Of a DNA stretch of 20,196 nt, positions 1 to 8,329 are shown one piece after another. Each line of letters starts with the position of its first letter. Position 1 is the first letter of the stretch. The notes under the pieces were generated by a model. The model searched no databases. It had not been told where the DNA came from and worked only from the letters and a program-made list of their open reading frames with translations. Source of the stretch: Helicobacteraceae bacterium (GTDB lineage: Bacteria > Campylobacterota > Campylobacteria > Campylobacterales > Sulfurimonadaceae); assembly GCA_027061425.1 (NCBI GenBank), contig JALSUN010000227.1, forward strand, positions 1 through 20,196, in the 5' to 3' direction. Both the position numbers and the translations under genes were made by a program.

Positions 1-68
1 CCTACTGCTCCAACACCTGCAACAGCGCCGAAAGCTTTACCCATAAAGCCACGTCTTGTCTGGTTCAT
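1..68 (-). CDS. Tat-exported protein, N-terminal fragment
   Basis: Only the first 22 codons are present; the gene runs off the left edge. The peptide begins MNQTRRGFMGKAFGAVAGVG, which has the twin-arginine pattern (T-R-R-x-F-M-G-K followed by an Ala/Gly/Val hydrophobic stretch) of a Tat signal for export of a folded, usually cofactor-bearing protein. In Campylobacterota the Rieske subunit of the bc1 complex and several molybdo- or hydrogenase subunits carry such signals. A Rieske protein is possible from the style of the leader, but nothing of the mature protein is visible, so no function is assigned. The start at 66-68 is supported by the perfect fit of the Tat leader. A TATTAT -10-like sequence lies at 105-110 on the minus strand; the Shine-Dalgarno is weak. 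Confidence 0.7.
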   Translation of the reverse strand, partial: MNQTRRGFMGKAFGAVAGVGAV

Positions 69-130
69 TTTATACCCACTTGTATGTGAAATTTTTCAAA
101 TGGTATAATAGATTAAACTACGTTAAATGC

Positions 131-997
131 TTATAAAGATAAGGTGTCTTTAAGGAAATCGCTAATTTTTTGTGTACTTTGGGGTGCGGGGTGATAAGTA
201 TGTGATAAAGCACCACCAATTTCTAGTAATAATTTCTCTTGATCAAACCCATCCACTATTGGAATGTTTAAGGATTCAAATAGAGGGAGAAAATCACGTA
301 CATAATCGGGGCGCTGTATGTAGACAGGACGTCCACCCGAAGCAAGGTTTTCTAAAACAGCTTGAGGAGAGGCCGTGACAAAGACCTTAGACGCCATTAA
401 GACCTCATCATAATCTTCAAATTCATGACAGGTCGTAAAAGATGATGCTAGCTTATCTTCATAATCTAAAAAGAAGTAGAAACCAACGATCAGTTCTGCC
501 TCTAGTTTAGCAAACATCTCAACATTTTTAAGAAGGTCTTCTTCATAGTCGTCATCGCCAAAGAAAAATGTTTTCTCTATACTTTTTTCTTGTTTTTCAA
601 AGTAACGCGTATCTATAGCTACTGCCTTACAGATGCCCTCACCTTCAAGATAAGGCGATATCAGGAGTTCACCCTCCAACTGGGTTGCATTGGGATCGTC
701 GGTCACTCTGATAAAAGTAGAAAAAAAGTTCACCATATCTTGGTGCATCACTGGGTTTAACTCATCAGAATCGAAAATGATCTTGTCTCCATGATGGGCG
801 ATCTGAGGAATGTTGCGTACCACATCAATACCTACTGATCGTTTCACTCCAAAATGACGGGCCTCCTGAGCGATGCGAAAGTCAGAGGTTAAAAGGGTAA
901 TGTCTACATCACCTAAAGCACGGATAATCGTTGCTGCACGTCTAAATCGGTCAAGCCCGATACGGTGCCCGGTATGTACATAGTAAAAAAGTCTCAT
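131..997 (-). CDS. Conserved hypothetical protein, glycosyltransferase-like
   Basis: A 288-residue soluble protein without a signal peptide or membrane segment. The N-terminus (RLFYYVHTGHRIGLDRFRRA) and the C-terminal part with PQAVLENLASGGRPVYIQRP resemble the two Rossmann-like halves of MurG-like GT-B glycosyltransferases, in which a late Glu/Gly-rich loop binds the nucleotide sugar. That reading is inference from appearance only. The middle is acidic (FFFGDDDYEEDLL around residue 145). It precedes the Tat-signal gene on the same strand with a 62-bp gap, so the two may or may not be cotranscribed. A TATAAT box at 1029-1034 (minus strand) places the transcription start about 25 nt before the ATG; the Shine-Dalgarno is poor. 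An activity or substrate cannot be named. Confidence 0.75.
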   Translation of the reverse strand: MRLFYYVHTGHRIGLDRFRRAATIIRALGDVDITLLTSDFRIAQEARHFGVKRSVGIDVVRNIPQIAHHGDKIIFDSDELNPVMHQDMVNFFSTFIRVTDDPNATQLEGELLISPYLEGEGICKAVAIDTRYFEKQEKSIEKTFFFGDDDYEEDLLKNVEMFAKLEAELIVGFYFFLDYEDKLASSFTTCHEFEDYDEVLMASKVFVTASPQAVLENLASGGRPVYIQRPDYVRDFLPLFESLNIPIVDGFDQEKLLLEIGGALSHTYHPAPQSTQKISDFLKDTLSL

Positions 998-1028
998 AAG
1001 TCTGTCTTTTTATAAATTTTATACAGGA

Positions 1029-1034
1029 ATTATA
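1029..1034 (-). promoter_or_regulatory. -10 box for the 131-997 gene
   Basis: A perfect TATAAT is seen on the minus strand about 31 bp before the ATG. No good -35 is visible, which is usual for AT-rich Campylobacterota promoters. Confidence 0.45.
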
Positions 1035-1315
1035 GAGTAAAGAAGCTAGAGAAGACTGAAGAAGTCTTCCTACTGTAAAAATGCATAATGACATTTATCT
1101 TTCTCTCGTTCACTGACCTTCTGGCAGATCAATATACAAACACAATCTGTAACCTCATACCTGATATTTCAAATATAAAAGTCATCTAAATACAGTTAAA
1201 GAGAATAGTAAAATAATTATACTTCAAACATTACGTTATAAAATCAATGCTATACGAAAGAGGTCTCTTAAAGGATGAGATAATAAAGAAGGTTGGATAG
1301 TACTATAGATTTAGG

Positions 1316-1339
1316 ATCAAGTACTAAAAAGTACTTGAT
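1316..1339 (-). terminator. Stem-loop after the VWA lipoprotein gene
   Basis: ATCAAGTACT and AGTACTTGAT form a perfect 10-bp stem around a 4-nt loop, 13 bp past the stop codon. There is no U-run on either strand, so it may be a processing or stabilising hairpin and not a classic intrinsic terminator. Confidence 0.5.
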
Positions 1340-1352
1340 TCCAGAGAGAAAT

Positions 1353-2825
1353 TTATGGTTTAAGTAACGAAGCTCCCTGACTGACTGTCAAACCTGTATG
1401 CGTCAGTGTTAGATTAATATCAACCGTTTCACCAGATGCTGTTGATGTATTATATACACCTTTATATGCATAATCAATAGCCGCTTTAGCCGCACTGAAA
1501 GCATCTGCAATATCCAGACCAGTTGCTTTATAGAATGTACCACCTGTCTGATTTGCGATCTCTTCCAGGATAGTGTTATTTCCACCAATGAAGCCAATCG
1601 TATTGACAATAACATTACTAGCTTTAGCATGATCAATCGCTTCTTGATATGTATGAGAGCTACTGTTATCACCACCATCTGTCATAAGAACGACATATTG
1701 CCCATTTGAAGAGTTAAGGTCATCCAACTTATCAACCGACTTATAAAGTGCCTCATAAACAGCTGTTGATCCACCGTAGCTAGGGAAAGTTCCACTATAA
1801 TTAAATGCAGCTTGCTTGGTTCCACCCCATAAACTACTTTTATGATTGAAAACATCGATTACAAATTCACTTTTCTGTCTATCTTTTTCAAAGCCATCTG
1901 CTGCATATTTTAGATCAACAGCATCACCTTTGTCATCAGTGAGAGAAAAACCATCAATGTATGTATCATCATAAAAATAAACACTACCGTCAAAAATGGT
2001 AATTGCCAATTTTGCATCTGTGGATAAACTTGAGATATAGTCATATGATGCCAAAGAAGTCAGATCTCTTCTACTGACATTACTACCATTTTTATCCTTG
2101 ATATAAGTACCATTTTCATCTTGAATATATCCACCCATAGATCCACTGGCATCTAACGTCAACACAGTCTCAGAACTTAAAGTTGCAGCAGCACGGTATG
2201 TAATGCTTGAAAAAGTCTTGTCTACACCATTTTCAGTAATACTAAATGCATCTTCTGGAATTCCTATTACAGCGTGCTTCGTAACATTGTCTTCAACAAC
2301 AAACGTAAGACTTCCATCTGCATTAAGTGTCAAACCTGAAATGACATAAGAAGATGTTGTTGGGATTGTTGAAACAATTTGATATTTACTATCTTTTGCC
2401 TTAAACACATCCACACTTGTGACAACTTCTCGATATCCAGGTGCTTCAAAACTAAGTTCTTCTATGTTACTGCTTGGTTTGGCTTCAAAAGCCCCACAGG
2501 TATCTGTTGTAATAGCTGTTTTTGTCTCAACACCTGCAGCATCAATATAAGTTACTGAAGCATTCTTTAAAGGAGCATAACCATTAGGAACATCTTCACA
2601 AGTGTCACCAGCTGCACGTGCTTGAGCACGTCTTGGGCTTAAACTACTTGTTGAAAATGGAATAACAACAACACCAGAAATTGTACTGTCATCTCCATTA
2701 CTACTACCATCACCACCACTTCCACTTTTACTACATCCAACTGCACCCATAATCACGACAGATGCGGCTGCAACCGATAGAACGTTACGTGCCATTCTCG
2801 ACACATTTACTTTAAAATACATCAT
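1353..2825 (-). CDS. Lipoprotein with von Willebrand factor A domain
   Basis: A 490-residue protein. A hydrophobic leader ends in the lipobox-like A-V-G-C with Cys31 as the likely lipidated residue, followed by a Ser/Gly-rich linker (CSKSGSGGDG). Residues about 45-160 form a domain with Cys77 and Cys110 that could carry a carboxypeptidase-regulatory-like fold (inference). From about 220 a VWA domain is clear: MIDAS motif LDASGS (Asp225, Ser227, Ser229), a later Thr in GGSTAVYEAL (354) and Asp in LMTDGGDN (383). VWA domains bind ligands through a metal ion at this site. A Gly/Asn/Lys-rich insert (about 233-252) directly follows the MIDAS loop. The start is one of two adjacent ATGs, behind AAAGGA. 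It is divergent from the 3197 gene. The ligand is unknown; a cell-envelope adhesion or assembly role is inference. Confidence 0.85.
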   Translation of the reverse strand: MMYFKVNVSRMARNVLSVAAASVVIMGAVGCSKSGSGGDGSSNGDDSTISGVVVIPFSTSSLSPRRAQARAAGDTCEDVPNGYAPLKNASVTYIDAAGVETKTAITTDTCGAFEAKPSSNIEELSFEAPGYREVVTSVDVFKAKDSKYQIVSTIPTTSSYVISGLTLNADGSLTFVVEDNVTKHAVIGIPEDAFSITENGVDKTFSSITYRAAATLSSETVLTLDASGSMGGYIQDENGTYIKDKNGSNVSRRDLTSLASYDYISSLSTDAKLAITIFDGSVYFYDDTYIDGFSLTDDKGDAVDLKYAADGFEKDRQKSEFVIDVFNHKSSLWGGTKQAAFNYSGTFPSYGGSTAVYEALYKSVDKLDDLNSSNGQYVVLMTDGGDNSSSHTYQEAIDHAKASNVIVNTIGFIGGNNTILEEIANQTGGTFYKATGLDIADAFSAAKAAIDYAYKGVYNTSTASGETVDINLTLTHTGLTVSQGASLLKP

Positions 2826-3196
2826 TTAGTCCTTTAAATTGAATTAACTAATTATACCCTATTTTTCCAAAATGACTTTTGACAGCTCAAAATACTCTTT
2901 TAAAATCTGCAGGATTATCCTTCCTTTAATACTTTTAAAAAGTCAAAGATCGCTATCTTTTGGAGGATATTCAATATGAAGGGATTTAAGGAAAAGTGTC
3001 CAGTCAAATAGGCACTGATAAGCTAAGTATAATAAAGATATAACAGTATGGTTTTATGGCTTAACTGTAGAGATTATGACTGTTTTTTTATTAAGATTAG
3101 GGGTAAAAGTCAAGTTAATCTTTTTATAAATATATATGTACTATAATTCACAAAGGTTCACTTTTATAGTGGACCAAAAATTGTTAAGGAAGTTAA
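2826..3196. other. Divergent intergenic region
   Basis: 371 bp between two divergently read envelope-protein genes. It holds the ribosome site of each gene, a TATAAT at 3142-3147 serving the plus-strand gene, another TATAAT at 3028-3033 and a stem-loop with a T-run at 3093-3125. An 11-codon frame (MKGFKEKCPVK) starting after a GGAGG near 2960 is visible but too short to call a gene. Confidence 0.5.
3142..3147 (+). promoter_or_regulatory. -10 box for the 3197 gene
   Basis: A perfect TATAAT lies about 50 bp before the ATG and is preceded by a strongly AT-rich stretch, typical of Campylobacterota promoters where the -35 is poorly conserved. The ribosome site AAGGAAG at 3186-3192 follows. Confidence 0.5.
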
Positions 3197-3733
3197 ATGA
3201 AAAAAATTATCAGTTCAGTACTACTTGTAAGTACTTTAGTTAGCTCTGCTTCTGCAGAGCTCTTGACGTTTGAATTTGATACTATGCCATACATGGGTGG
3301 TAACAATACAGAAACAACAGCAAATGCATTCACACTTGGTTTCAAGGTTAATGATACACTTCGCGCAGGAATTATGCAAGAAAGTGGTAACACTCAACTT
3401 AAACAAGGTGCTGCAACAGCAAACGCTGCATATACTGCAACTGCCTTAAACCTTGAGTACGCTGCATATCAAGATGTTGTAGATGCAATTATCGGTTTAA
3501 ATGTTGGTAGTTTAACATCACAGGGTGCTGCTGCCGGTACATCTACTATCGCTGCGGGTACTTATCTTTTAAGTGATATCTACGCAAAGATGGCTTACAA
3601 TGCATCTAAGAACGCTTCTTTGAATCTTAAACTTGGATACCGTATGCTACCGATCACTGATACAGGTGTAACTTCAGCATTTAATAACCAAAATGCACCT
3701 TACCTTAAAGTAGGTGTTGGGGTAAAATTCTAA
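3197..3733 (+). CDS. Small outer-membrane beta-barrel-like protein
   Basis: 178 residues. A signal peptide of 20 residues ends in S-A-S-A before Glu21. The mature part (about 158 residues) is rich in Ala, Thr, Gly and Asn with alternating polar and apolar residues, and ends in VGVGVKF; a C-terminal aromatic residue after a beta-type strand is the usual Bam-recognition signal of outer-membrane barrels. The size would suit an eight-stranded barrel. No cysteines are seen. A strong AAGGAAG ribosome site 4 nt before the ATG and a good terminator suggest a well expressed single gene. The family is not recognised and no transport role can be assigned. Confidence 0.75.
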   Translation: MKKIISSVLLVSTLVSSASAELLTFEFDTMPYMGGNNTETTANAFTLGFKVNDTLRAGIMQESGNTQLKQGAATANAAYTATALNLEYAAYQDVVDAIIGLNVGSLTSQGAAAGTSTIAAGTYLLSDIYAKMAYNASKNASLNLKLGYRMLPITDTGVTSAFNNQNAPYLKVGVGVKF

Positions 3734-3748
3734 ACGAATTCCTCACTT

Positions 3749-3780
3749 GGCGTGCCTTCGGGTACGCCCCTTCTCTTTAT
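3749..3780 (+). terminator. Intrinsic terminator with UUCG tetraloop
   Basis: GGCGTGCC and GGTACGCC pair over 8 bp (one G-U) around the extra-stable loop TTCG at 3749-3768, followed by a pyrimidine-rich, T-containing tail. It lies 16 bp after the stop of the 3197 gene. This is the most convincing terminator in the window. Confidence 0.8.
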
Positions 3781-3951
3781 TACAACTTCTCACCTTTATA
3801 ATCTTCTATCTATTTACTGAAAACAATACATAAAATATCTCTCAAACAACATTATCGTTAAAAAGTACAGGGACAATGTTATTAGAAAGCCTCTAGATTA
3901 TTGATAAGCACTTTTAAGAAACGACAAATACTAACAAAATCAAAGGTATTA

Positions 3952-4017
3952 ATGAAAAAGTCACAAACATCACTGCCTCGCAATATAAAAGACAACAGCA
4001 CAGTAGCTAATCACTAA
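3952..4017 (+). CDS. Possible 21-residue small protein
   Basis: The frame reads MKKSQTSLPRNIKDNSTVAN followed by His and TAA, with AAAGG six nt before the ATG. The composition is basic and polar, with no signal or membrane segment. Nothing recognisable; it could be chance or a relic. Confidence 0.15.
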   Translation: MKKSQTSLPRNIKDNSTVANH

Positions 4018-4103
4018 ATCAATATAGCTCGAACTCATTATATTGTCATAGAGGGATAGAAGAGTCTGTTGGTATTAAGCTAATACTGACTATAAAATAT
4101 ATT

Positions 4104-4160
4104 TTGATATTATCTGTACTAGCCTGTGCACTATGGCTACAAAAGACTGGCTACTTGTAA
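4104..4160 (+). pseudogene. Hydrophobic frame, possible decayed membrane peptide
   Basis: An open frame from about 4020 to the TAA at 4158-4160 encodes a clear hydrophobic helix near its end (ILILSVLACALWLQKTGYL). It has no ATG or GTG; the first usable start would be TTG at 4104, without a ribosome site. It reads like the end of a broken membrane protein or lipoprotein gene, but may be chance in AT-rich DNA. Confidence 0.15.
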
Positions 4161-4224
4161 GAACTCTTTAGTACTGAAGGAAATCAGGGTATAGAGACAA
4201 CCCAGATCTTTAAGAAGAACCCTC

Positions 4225-4246
4225 TCCCCACTCTAATCTATGGGGA
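4225..4246 (-). terminator. Weak hairpin after DUF302 gene
   Basis: TCCCCA and TGGGGA pair over 6 bp with a 10-nt loop, 19 bp past the stop of the minus-strand DUF302 gene. The following minus-strand sequence is pyrimidine-rich (TTCTTCTT after a GAGGG) but not a clean U-run. Confidence 0.35.
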
Positions 4247-4265
4247 AGAAGTAATGTATTATGGT

Positions 4266-4856
4266 TTAAAAGTCGCCAGCCGCGCCTTTATCTACGATCA
4301 TATACATCGTGTCACGAACTTTTTCTGCCATCTTAAGCATTTCCGGTGTCAGTGGGTATCCACCTGCGATCATCAGGTCAAGCTTCATAGTAGAGAGCCA
4401 AAGATCACCATTTTTGTCACGTGTTAAAATAACACGACATGGCATAAATGCGCCAAAAGCAACAGAGTAGTCTATAAAGTTACGCGCGATTTGCTTGTTA
4501 CAAAAAGAGACGATCTCAACGTGGCGCGTAGTGTTACCAAAAACATCCTTTTGTCCATCACGGAACATTACTGTGTCACCAACAACCAACATGTTGTTGT
4601 CCATAGCAACACTTTTCATCGCTTCTATAACATCTTCTATAGAAACATCTTCTTCAACTTTAACAGTCTTTACCATTGTTGCAGCAGCATCACCCGTATT
4701 GAGTACACCATCTGCCATATCCATATAGAGTCCTATAGCTTTAGGATCAAGCTTTTGTGCCTTATTCATAGTGTTGCCCATAGCGATAAATCCAACAATT
4801 ACACCAATGATCACAAGACCACCAACAAGACTCAATAAGTTTTTCAAAATGTTCAT
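4266..4856 (-). CDS. Membrane-anchored DUF302 domain protein
   Basis: 196 residues. One N-terminal hydrophobic helix (about 9-27) without a clear cleavage site anchors it, with the bulk probably periplasmic. The part from about residue 60 to 170 matches the DUF302 pattern: a helix/strand start (IEDVIEAMKSVAMDNNMLVV), a central IVSFCNKQIARNFIDYSVAFG and the family-typical MPCRVILTRDKNGDLWLST. DUF302 proteins are small alpha/beta proteins of unknown biochemical role, often found next to sulfur or redox genes in Campylobacterota and other proteobacteria. Cys118 and Cys139 are the only cysteines. Ribosome site AAAGGA precedes the ATG. It stands alone with its own -10 box and a hairpin in its leader. 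Confidence 0.85.
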   Translation of the reverse strand: MNILKNLLSLVGGLVIIGVIVGFIAMGNTMNKAQKLDPKAIGLYMDMADGVLNTGDAAATMVKTVKVEEDVSIEDVIEAMKSVAMDNNMLVVGDTVMFRDGQKDVFGNTTRHVEIVSFCNKQIARNFIDYSVAFGAFMPCRVILTRDKNGDLWLSTMKLDLMIAGGYPLTPEMLKMAEKVRDTMYMIVDKGAAGDF

Positions 4857-4867
4857 ATTATTCCTTT

Positions 4868-4896
4868 AATGACCCATATATTTGGGTACTGTCATT
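4868..4896 (-). promoter_or_regulatory. Leader hairpin before DUF302 gene
   Basis: AATGAC and GTCATT pair, and ACCCA and TGGGT inside offer an alternative overlapping pairing. The structure lies between the predicted transcription start (about 4901) and the AAAGGA ribosome site, only a few nt from it, so it forms most of the short leader RNA. A stability or translation-control role is inference. Confidence 0.35.
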
Positions 4897-4907
4897 TTGC
4901 AAGCAGT

Positions 4908-4913
4908 ATTATA
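4908..4913 (-). promoter_or_regulatory. -10 box for DUF302 gene
   Basis: A perfect TATAAT is seen on the minus strand, 51 bp before the ATG. It predicts a leader of about 45 nt. Confidence 0.45.
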
Positions 4914-5156
4914 CTCCTCACTATATTAATGATATTTTTCACTAAAAAAAAGTGAATTTTATGTTCAAAATTTTTGATTAAGTTCTAAAAAACAACAATA
5001 TAATGTTCTTATATTTAAAGATATTAGCTGATAGCTATCAGTATACTTTGATACCTGCTTAAAGGATGAGTCACCTCGTACTTTATTTCATATAGAGGAG
5101 AAAGTTAGTTATAGTGATTATGTCATATTGAAAAATCTGTACTGTACTTAGAATTT

Positions 5157-5177
5157 TCGTATCATTTTTTGATACGA
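5157..5177 (-). terminator. Stem-loop after mnmG
   Basis: TCGTATCA and TGATACGA form a perfect 8-bp stem around five T (five A in the mnmG transcript), 38 bp past the stop. No U-run follows on the minus strand, so termination strength is uncertain. Confidence 0.4.
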
Positions 5178-5215
5178 TAATATGATTTAATCACATCATT
5201 TGAAACCTCAGATCC

Positions 5216-7093
5216 TTACTTCTGCTTTTTTTCTGCCATCTTCATATAGATATGCAGAATTTCAATCGCGGCAGGAGTGATGCCTGAGATCTGTGAAGCG
5301 GCCTGCAGGGTTGGTGGCTGGAAGGTCTCGAGTTTGTCTATGACCTCTTTGGAGAAACCGCGCACAGCTGCAAAGTCAAAACCTTCAGGGATCTTGATGT
5401 TGATGTTTTTCTTCATCTTCTCTATGTCCTCTTGCTGCTTCTCGACATATCGGGCATATTTCGCCTCGACTAAGATCTGCTCTTGTATATAGCTTGAGTA
5501 CTTGCCCAATTCAGGGATAAGTATGGAAAGCTTCTCCAAAGTAAAACTTTTACGAGAGATGATCTGTTGCGCATTGATCTTGTCACTAATACGCTCTTCA
5601 CCTATACTTTCCAAAAATGCTATAAACTCTTTGTTTGGTGTGTAGTCAGTGGCAGCGATAGTGGCGATACCCTCTTGGATCTGGGCGATCTTTTCATTGA
5701 CATTAGCCATGGTTTCATCATCCAACAGACCCAGAGCATGACCATACTTGCTCAGACGCATGTCGGCAGACTCTTCACGAAGCAGTAGTCTGTACTCCGC
5801 GCGCGAAGTAAACATACGGTACGGCTCTTTCGTTCCCTTAGTGACCAGATCATCGATGAGCACACCTATATATGCCTCATCACGACCTAAGATAAGCGGT
5901 GCTTTCTCTTCAAGGCTCAAAGCGGCGTTGATCCCGGCCATCAGACCTTGCGCTGCCGCCTCTTCATAACCTGTTGTACCATTGATCTGGCCTGCAAGAT
6001 AGAGGTTTTTGACTTTTTTGGTCTCTAGTGAGTGGGTTAACTCTGTCGGATCGACATAGTCATACTCTATGGCGTAGCCGTAACGTACGATCTTCGCATT
6101 TTCCATCCCCACAATAGAGTGGATCATATCTTGCTGGACATCCGGAGGCAAAGAGGTACTCATACCGTTGATGTAGCACTCCGTGTTGTCTTTGGTCTGC
6201 GGCTCTATAAAAAGATGGTGACGGTCTTTGTCTCTAAAACGGTTGATCTTGTCTTCAATACTTGGACAGTAACGCGGTCCAACACCTTCGATCTGTCCGG
6301 TAAAAAGTGGTGCTCTGTAGAAGTTTTGCTCAATGATCTCATGCGTCAAAGTGTTAGTATAAGTGATGTAACAAGGAAGTTGTTCTTTGTTCTGCTTAAA
6401 CTTCTCTCTGTCTGTACGAAAACTAAAAGGCATCGGCAGTTCATCGCCAGGTTGTGCTTCCATAACGCTAAAGTCTATAGTAGAACTGTCTATACGGGGA
6501 CAGGTCCCTGTTTTCAGACGACCAACATTAAGACCCGCTTTCAAAAGAGAGTCTGTTAGGTTGTTAGCAGCAAATTCACCAAAACGTCCGGCCTCTTTTT
6601 TGATCTCGCCAATATGAACAACCCCACGCAAGAAGGTACCCGTTGTCAAGATAACCCGTTTAGCCTTATACTCATTTAAGAGGTCTGTACGGACACCAAC
6701 AACAGTGTCACCCTCCATAATAAGGTCATCCACTGTCTCTTGTACCAGTTCAAGGTTAGGTGTGTTTAAGACAATGTTCCGCGCGATCACACGGTACTGA
6801 TCCATATCGATCTGCGCACGACTACCCCGTACAGCAGGACCTTTTGTAATGTTCAAAATACGAAACTGTATACCCGCAGCATCTGTGATGAGACCCATCT
6901 CTCCACCCAGTGCATCTAGTTCTCGTACTAAGTGCCCCTTAGCAAGACCACCCACTGCAGGGTTACAGCTTGTTGCCCCTACATTTTCTGCTAACATAGA
7001 GACAAGAAGTGTCTTGTGCCCCATACGCGCAGTAGCCAGACATGCTTCTATACCTGCGTGTCCACCACCTACTACAATTACATCATAATTCAT
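5216..7093 (-). CDS. mnmG: tRNA uridine-5-carboxymethylaminomethyl modification enzyme MnmG
   Basis: 625 residues, the usual MnmG (GidA) length. With MnmE it installs the carboxymethylaminomethyl group on U34 of several tRNAs, using FAD, NADH and methylene-tetrahydrofolate in the cytoplasm. The N-terminus [16 protein letters not shown] is the FAD-binding Rossmann motif; [23 protein letters not shown] follows as in the family. The two conserved cysteine motifs are present (GTCPRID and RYCPSIEDK), as is the family's TSLP region and the C-terminal helical MnmE-contact domain ([13 protein letters not shown]). It is a monocistronic minus-strand gene with 159 bp before aroC; its ribosome site (CGGATAAAT) is weak. 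Nothing unusual. Confidence 0.97.
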   Translation of the reverse strand: MNYDVIVVGGGHAGIEACLATARMGHKTLLVSMLAENVGATSCNPAVGGLAKGHLVRELDALGGEMGLITDAAGIQFRILNITKGPAVRGSRAQIDMDQYRVIARNIVLNTPNLELVQETVDDLIMEGDTVVGVRTDLLNEYKAKRVILTTGTFLRGVVHIGEIKKEAGRFGEFAANNLTDSLLKAGLNVGRLKTGTCPRIDSSTIDFSVMEAQPGDELPMPFSFRTDREKFKQNKEQLPCYITYTNTLTHEIIEQNFYRAPLFTGQIEGVGPRYCPSIEDKINRFRDKDRHHLFIEPQTKDNTECYINGMSTSLPPDVQQDMIHSIVGMENAKIVRYGYAIEYDYVDPTELTHSLETKKVKNLYLAGQINGTTGYEEAAAQGLMAGINAALSLEEKAPLILGRDEAYIGVLIDDLVTKGTKEPYRMFTSRAEYRLLLREESADMRLSKYGHALGLLDDETMANVNEKIAQIQEGIATIAATDYTPNKEFIAFLESIGEERISDKINAQQIISRKSFTLEKLSILIPELGKYSSYIQEQILVEAKYARYVEKQQEDIEKMKKNINIKIPEGFDFAAVRGFSKEVIDKLETFQPPTLQAASQISGITPAAIEILHIYMKMAEKKQK

Positions 7094-7252
7094 ATTTATC
7101 CGTTATCTCGATAGTTATCTATCATTTAGTAGTGTAATTATAGCAAAAGGTGTGAAAAGAGGAGAAGTTAAATAAGGTGACTCAAATCTTGTTAAGTTAA
7201 GCCTACAGATTTTTGGAGAAGCAGAAGACAAAAGGCGCTCCTACAAGTATTT

Positions 7253-8329
7253 TTATGCTTTGTAGTAACCTTTAACACCGTCCATCGTTCGTCCCATGTT
7301 CAGAAGTACCATGTCTCCAACAACAAGTGCTGCCATCGCTTCTGCGACAACAGAACCACGGATCGCGACACATGGATCATGACGTCCTTTAAGCGCAAAG
7401 TCTACCTCTTCATCATGTGTTGTTGTAGTGTGTTGTTCCATAAAGATAGAAGGGGTAGGTTTAAAGTACACATTGACACGTACCTCTTCACCATTACTTA
7501 TGCCCCCTAAGATACCGCCAGAGTGGTTAGACTCAAAGCCACTGTTTCTTATGGGGTCGTTGTTCGTCGAGCCAAATGCTTTAGCACTCGCAGCACCATC
7601 ACCTATCTCCACCGCCTTAACCGCATTAATCCCCATCATCGCTTCGGCAAGCACACCATCGAGTTTATAGTAAAGAGGCTCGCCCAAACCGATAGGTAGG
7701 TTTCTCATACGAATCTGTGCAACACCACCTACTGAGTCATGACGGTTTTTTGCTTCTAAGATGGCATCTTTTTGTGCCTGTTCTACATTTTTATCTAAGG
7801 CGTAGATCTCACTGCCCGCCACATAGTCAAAGTCAAGCTCTGAGGCTTGAATGCCTGCTATCTCTGTAATACCACTGTCTATTGTAATACCCAGTTCATT
7901 TAACATCATCTTCGCCACCGCACCTGCTGCAACTCGTGCTGCAGTTTCACGCGCAGAGGAACGACCACCTCCACGATAGTCACGGATCCCATACTTGTGC
8001 CAGTAAGTAAAGTCTGCATGACCAGGTCTAAAAGTATCTTTAATGTTGGTGTAATCTTTTGACTTTTGGTTGGTATTATAAATGACCATCGCTATAGGCG
8101 TACCTGTACTCATACCCTCAAACACACCACTGAGTATCTCTACTTTGTCTGCCTCTTTACGTGCAGTAGCATAAACATTTTGTCCTGGTTTTCTACGGTC
8201 TAATTGTGCTTGGATGTAATCTTCATCAATCTTAAGTCCAGCAGGGACACCATCTACTAAGGCGCCTATGGCTTTACCATGAGACTCACCAAAGGTAGAG
8301 AAACTGAGGCGGATGCCAAAACGGTTCAT
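7253..8329 (-). CDS. aroC: Chorismate synthase
   Basis: 358 residues. It converts 5-enolpyruvylshikimate 3-phosphate to chorismate with reduced FMN, the last common step to aromatic amino acids. The start FGIRLSFSTFGESHGKAIGALVDG carries the first family signature with the catalytic His; RPGHADFTYWHKYG and RGGGRSSARETAARVAAGA are the second and third; the late GRHDPCVAIR motif is also present. The ATG overlaps the rnc stop by 4 nt (ATGA), so it is translationally coupled, with AGGGGTGA as ribosome site inside rnc. It is the last gene of the minus-strand lapB-like/rnhA-like/rnc/aroC operon; this order is familiar from Campylobacterota genomes. In this group chorismate also feeds the futalosine menaquinone route to which mqnD at 16243 belongs. 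Confidence 0.97.
   Translation of the reverse strand: MNRFGIRLSFSTFGESHGKAIGALVDGVPAGLKIDEDYIQAQLDRRKPGQNVYATARKEADKVEILSGVFEGMSTGTPIAMVIYNTNQKSKDYTNIKDTFRPGHADFTYWHKYGIRDYRGGGRSSARETAARVAAGAVAKMMLNELGITIDSGITEIAGIQASELDFDYVAGSEIYALDKNVEQAQKDAILEAKNRHDSVGGVAQIRMRNLPIGLGEPLYYKLDGVLAEAMMGINAVKAVEIGDGAASAKAFGSTNNDPIRNSGFESNHSGGILGGISNGEEVRVNVYFKPTPSIFMEQHTTTTHDEEVDFALKGRHDPCVAIRGSVVAEAMAALVVGDMVLLNMGRTMDGVKGYYKA

Larger units (their letters stand above)
998..1352. other. Non-coding stretch with two stem-loops
   Basis: About 355 bp without a credible gene. It holds the TATAAT box of the gene to its left, a 7-bp stem (GAAGACT / AGTCTTC, 5-nt loop) at 1051-1069, and a perfect 10-bp stem at 1316-1339 just beyond the VWA gene. 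The remainder is AT-rich and shows no open frame with a ribosome site. Confidence 0.5.
3734..4265. other. Non-coding stretch with possible gene relics
   Basis: 532 bp between the 3197 gene and the DUF302 gene. Besides the UUCG terminator it contains a 21-codon frame at 3952-4017 with AAAGG in front of its ATG, and an open frame ending at 4160 that encodes a hydrophobic, membrane-like segment (KYILILSVLACALWLQ) but has no ATG or GTG start. A 6-bp stem TCCCCA/TGGGGA at 4225-4246 lies near the end of the DUF302 gene. Decayed coding material is possible but unproven. Confidence 0.4.
4857..5215. other. Non-coding stretch between mnmG and DUF302 gene
   Basis: 359 bp with no credible gene. It contains the DUF302 promoter and leader hairpin, a perfect 14-bp palindrome CTGATAGCTATCAG at 5028-5041, and a stem-loop at 5157-5177 after mnmG. 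The rest is AT-rich and featureless to the eye. Confidence 0.5.

Noticed and set aside
1267..1279. CTTAAAGGATGAG also present at 5058-5070
   Set aside because: A 13-bp match between two AT-rich non-coding regions is expected by chance several times in 20 kb, and the flanks do not align.
5028..5041. CTGATAGCTATCAG palindrome as an operator
   Set aside because: A single perfect palindrome without a nearby promoter or second copy is not enough to call a regulatory site.
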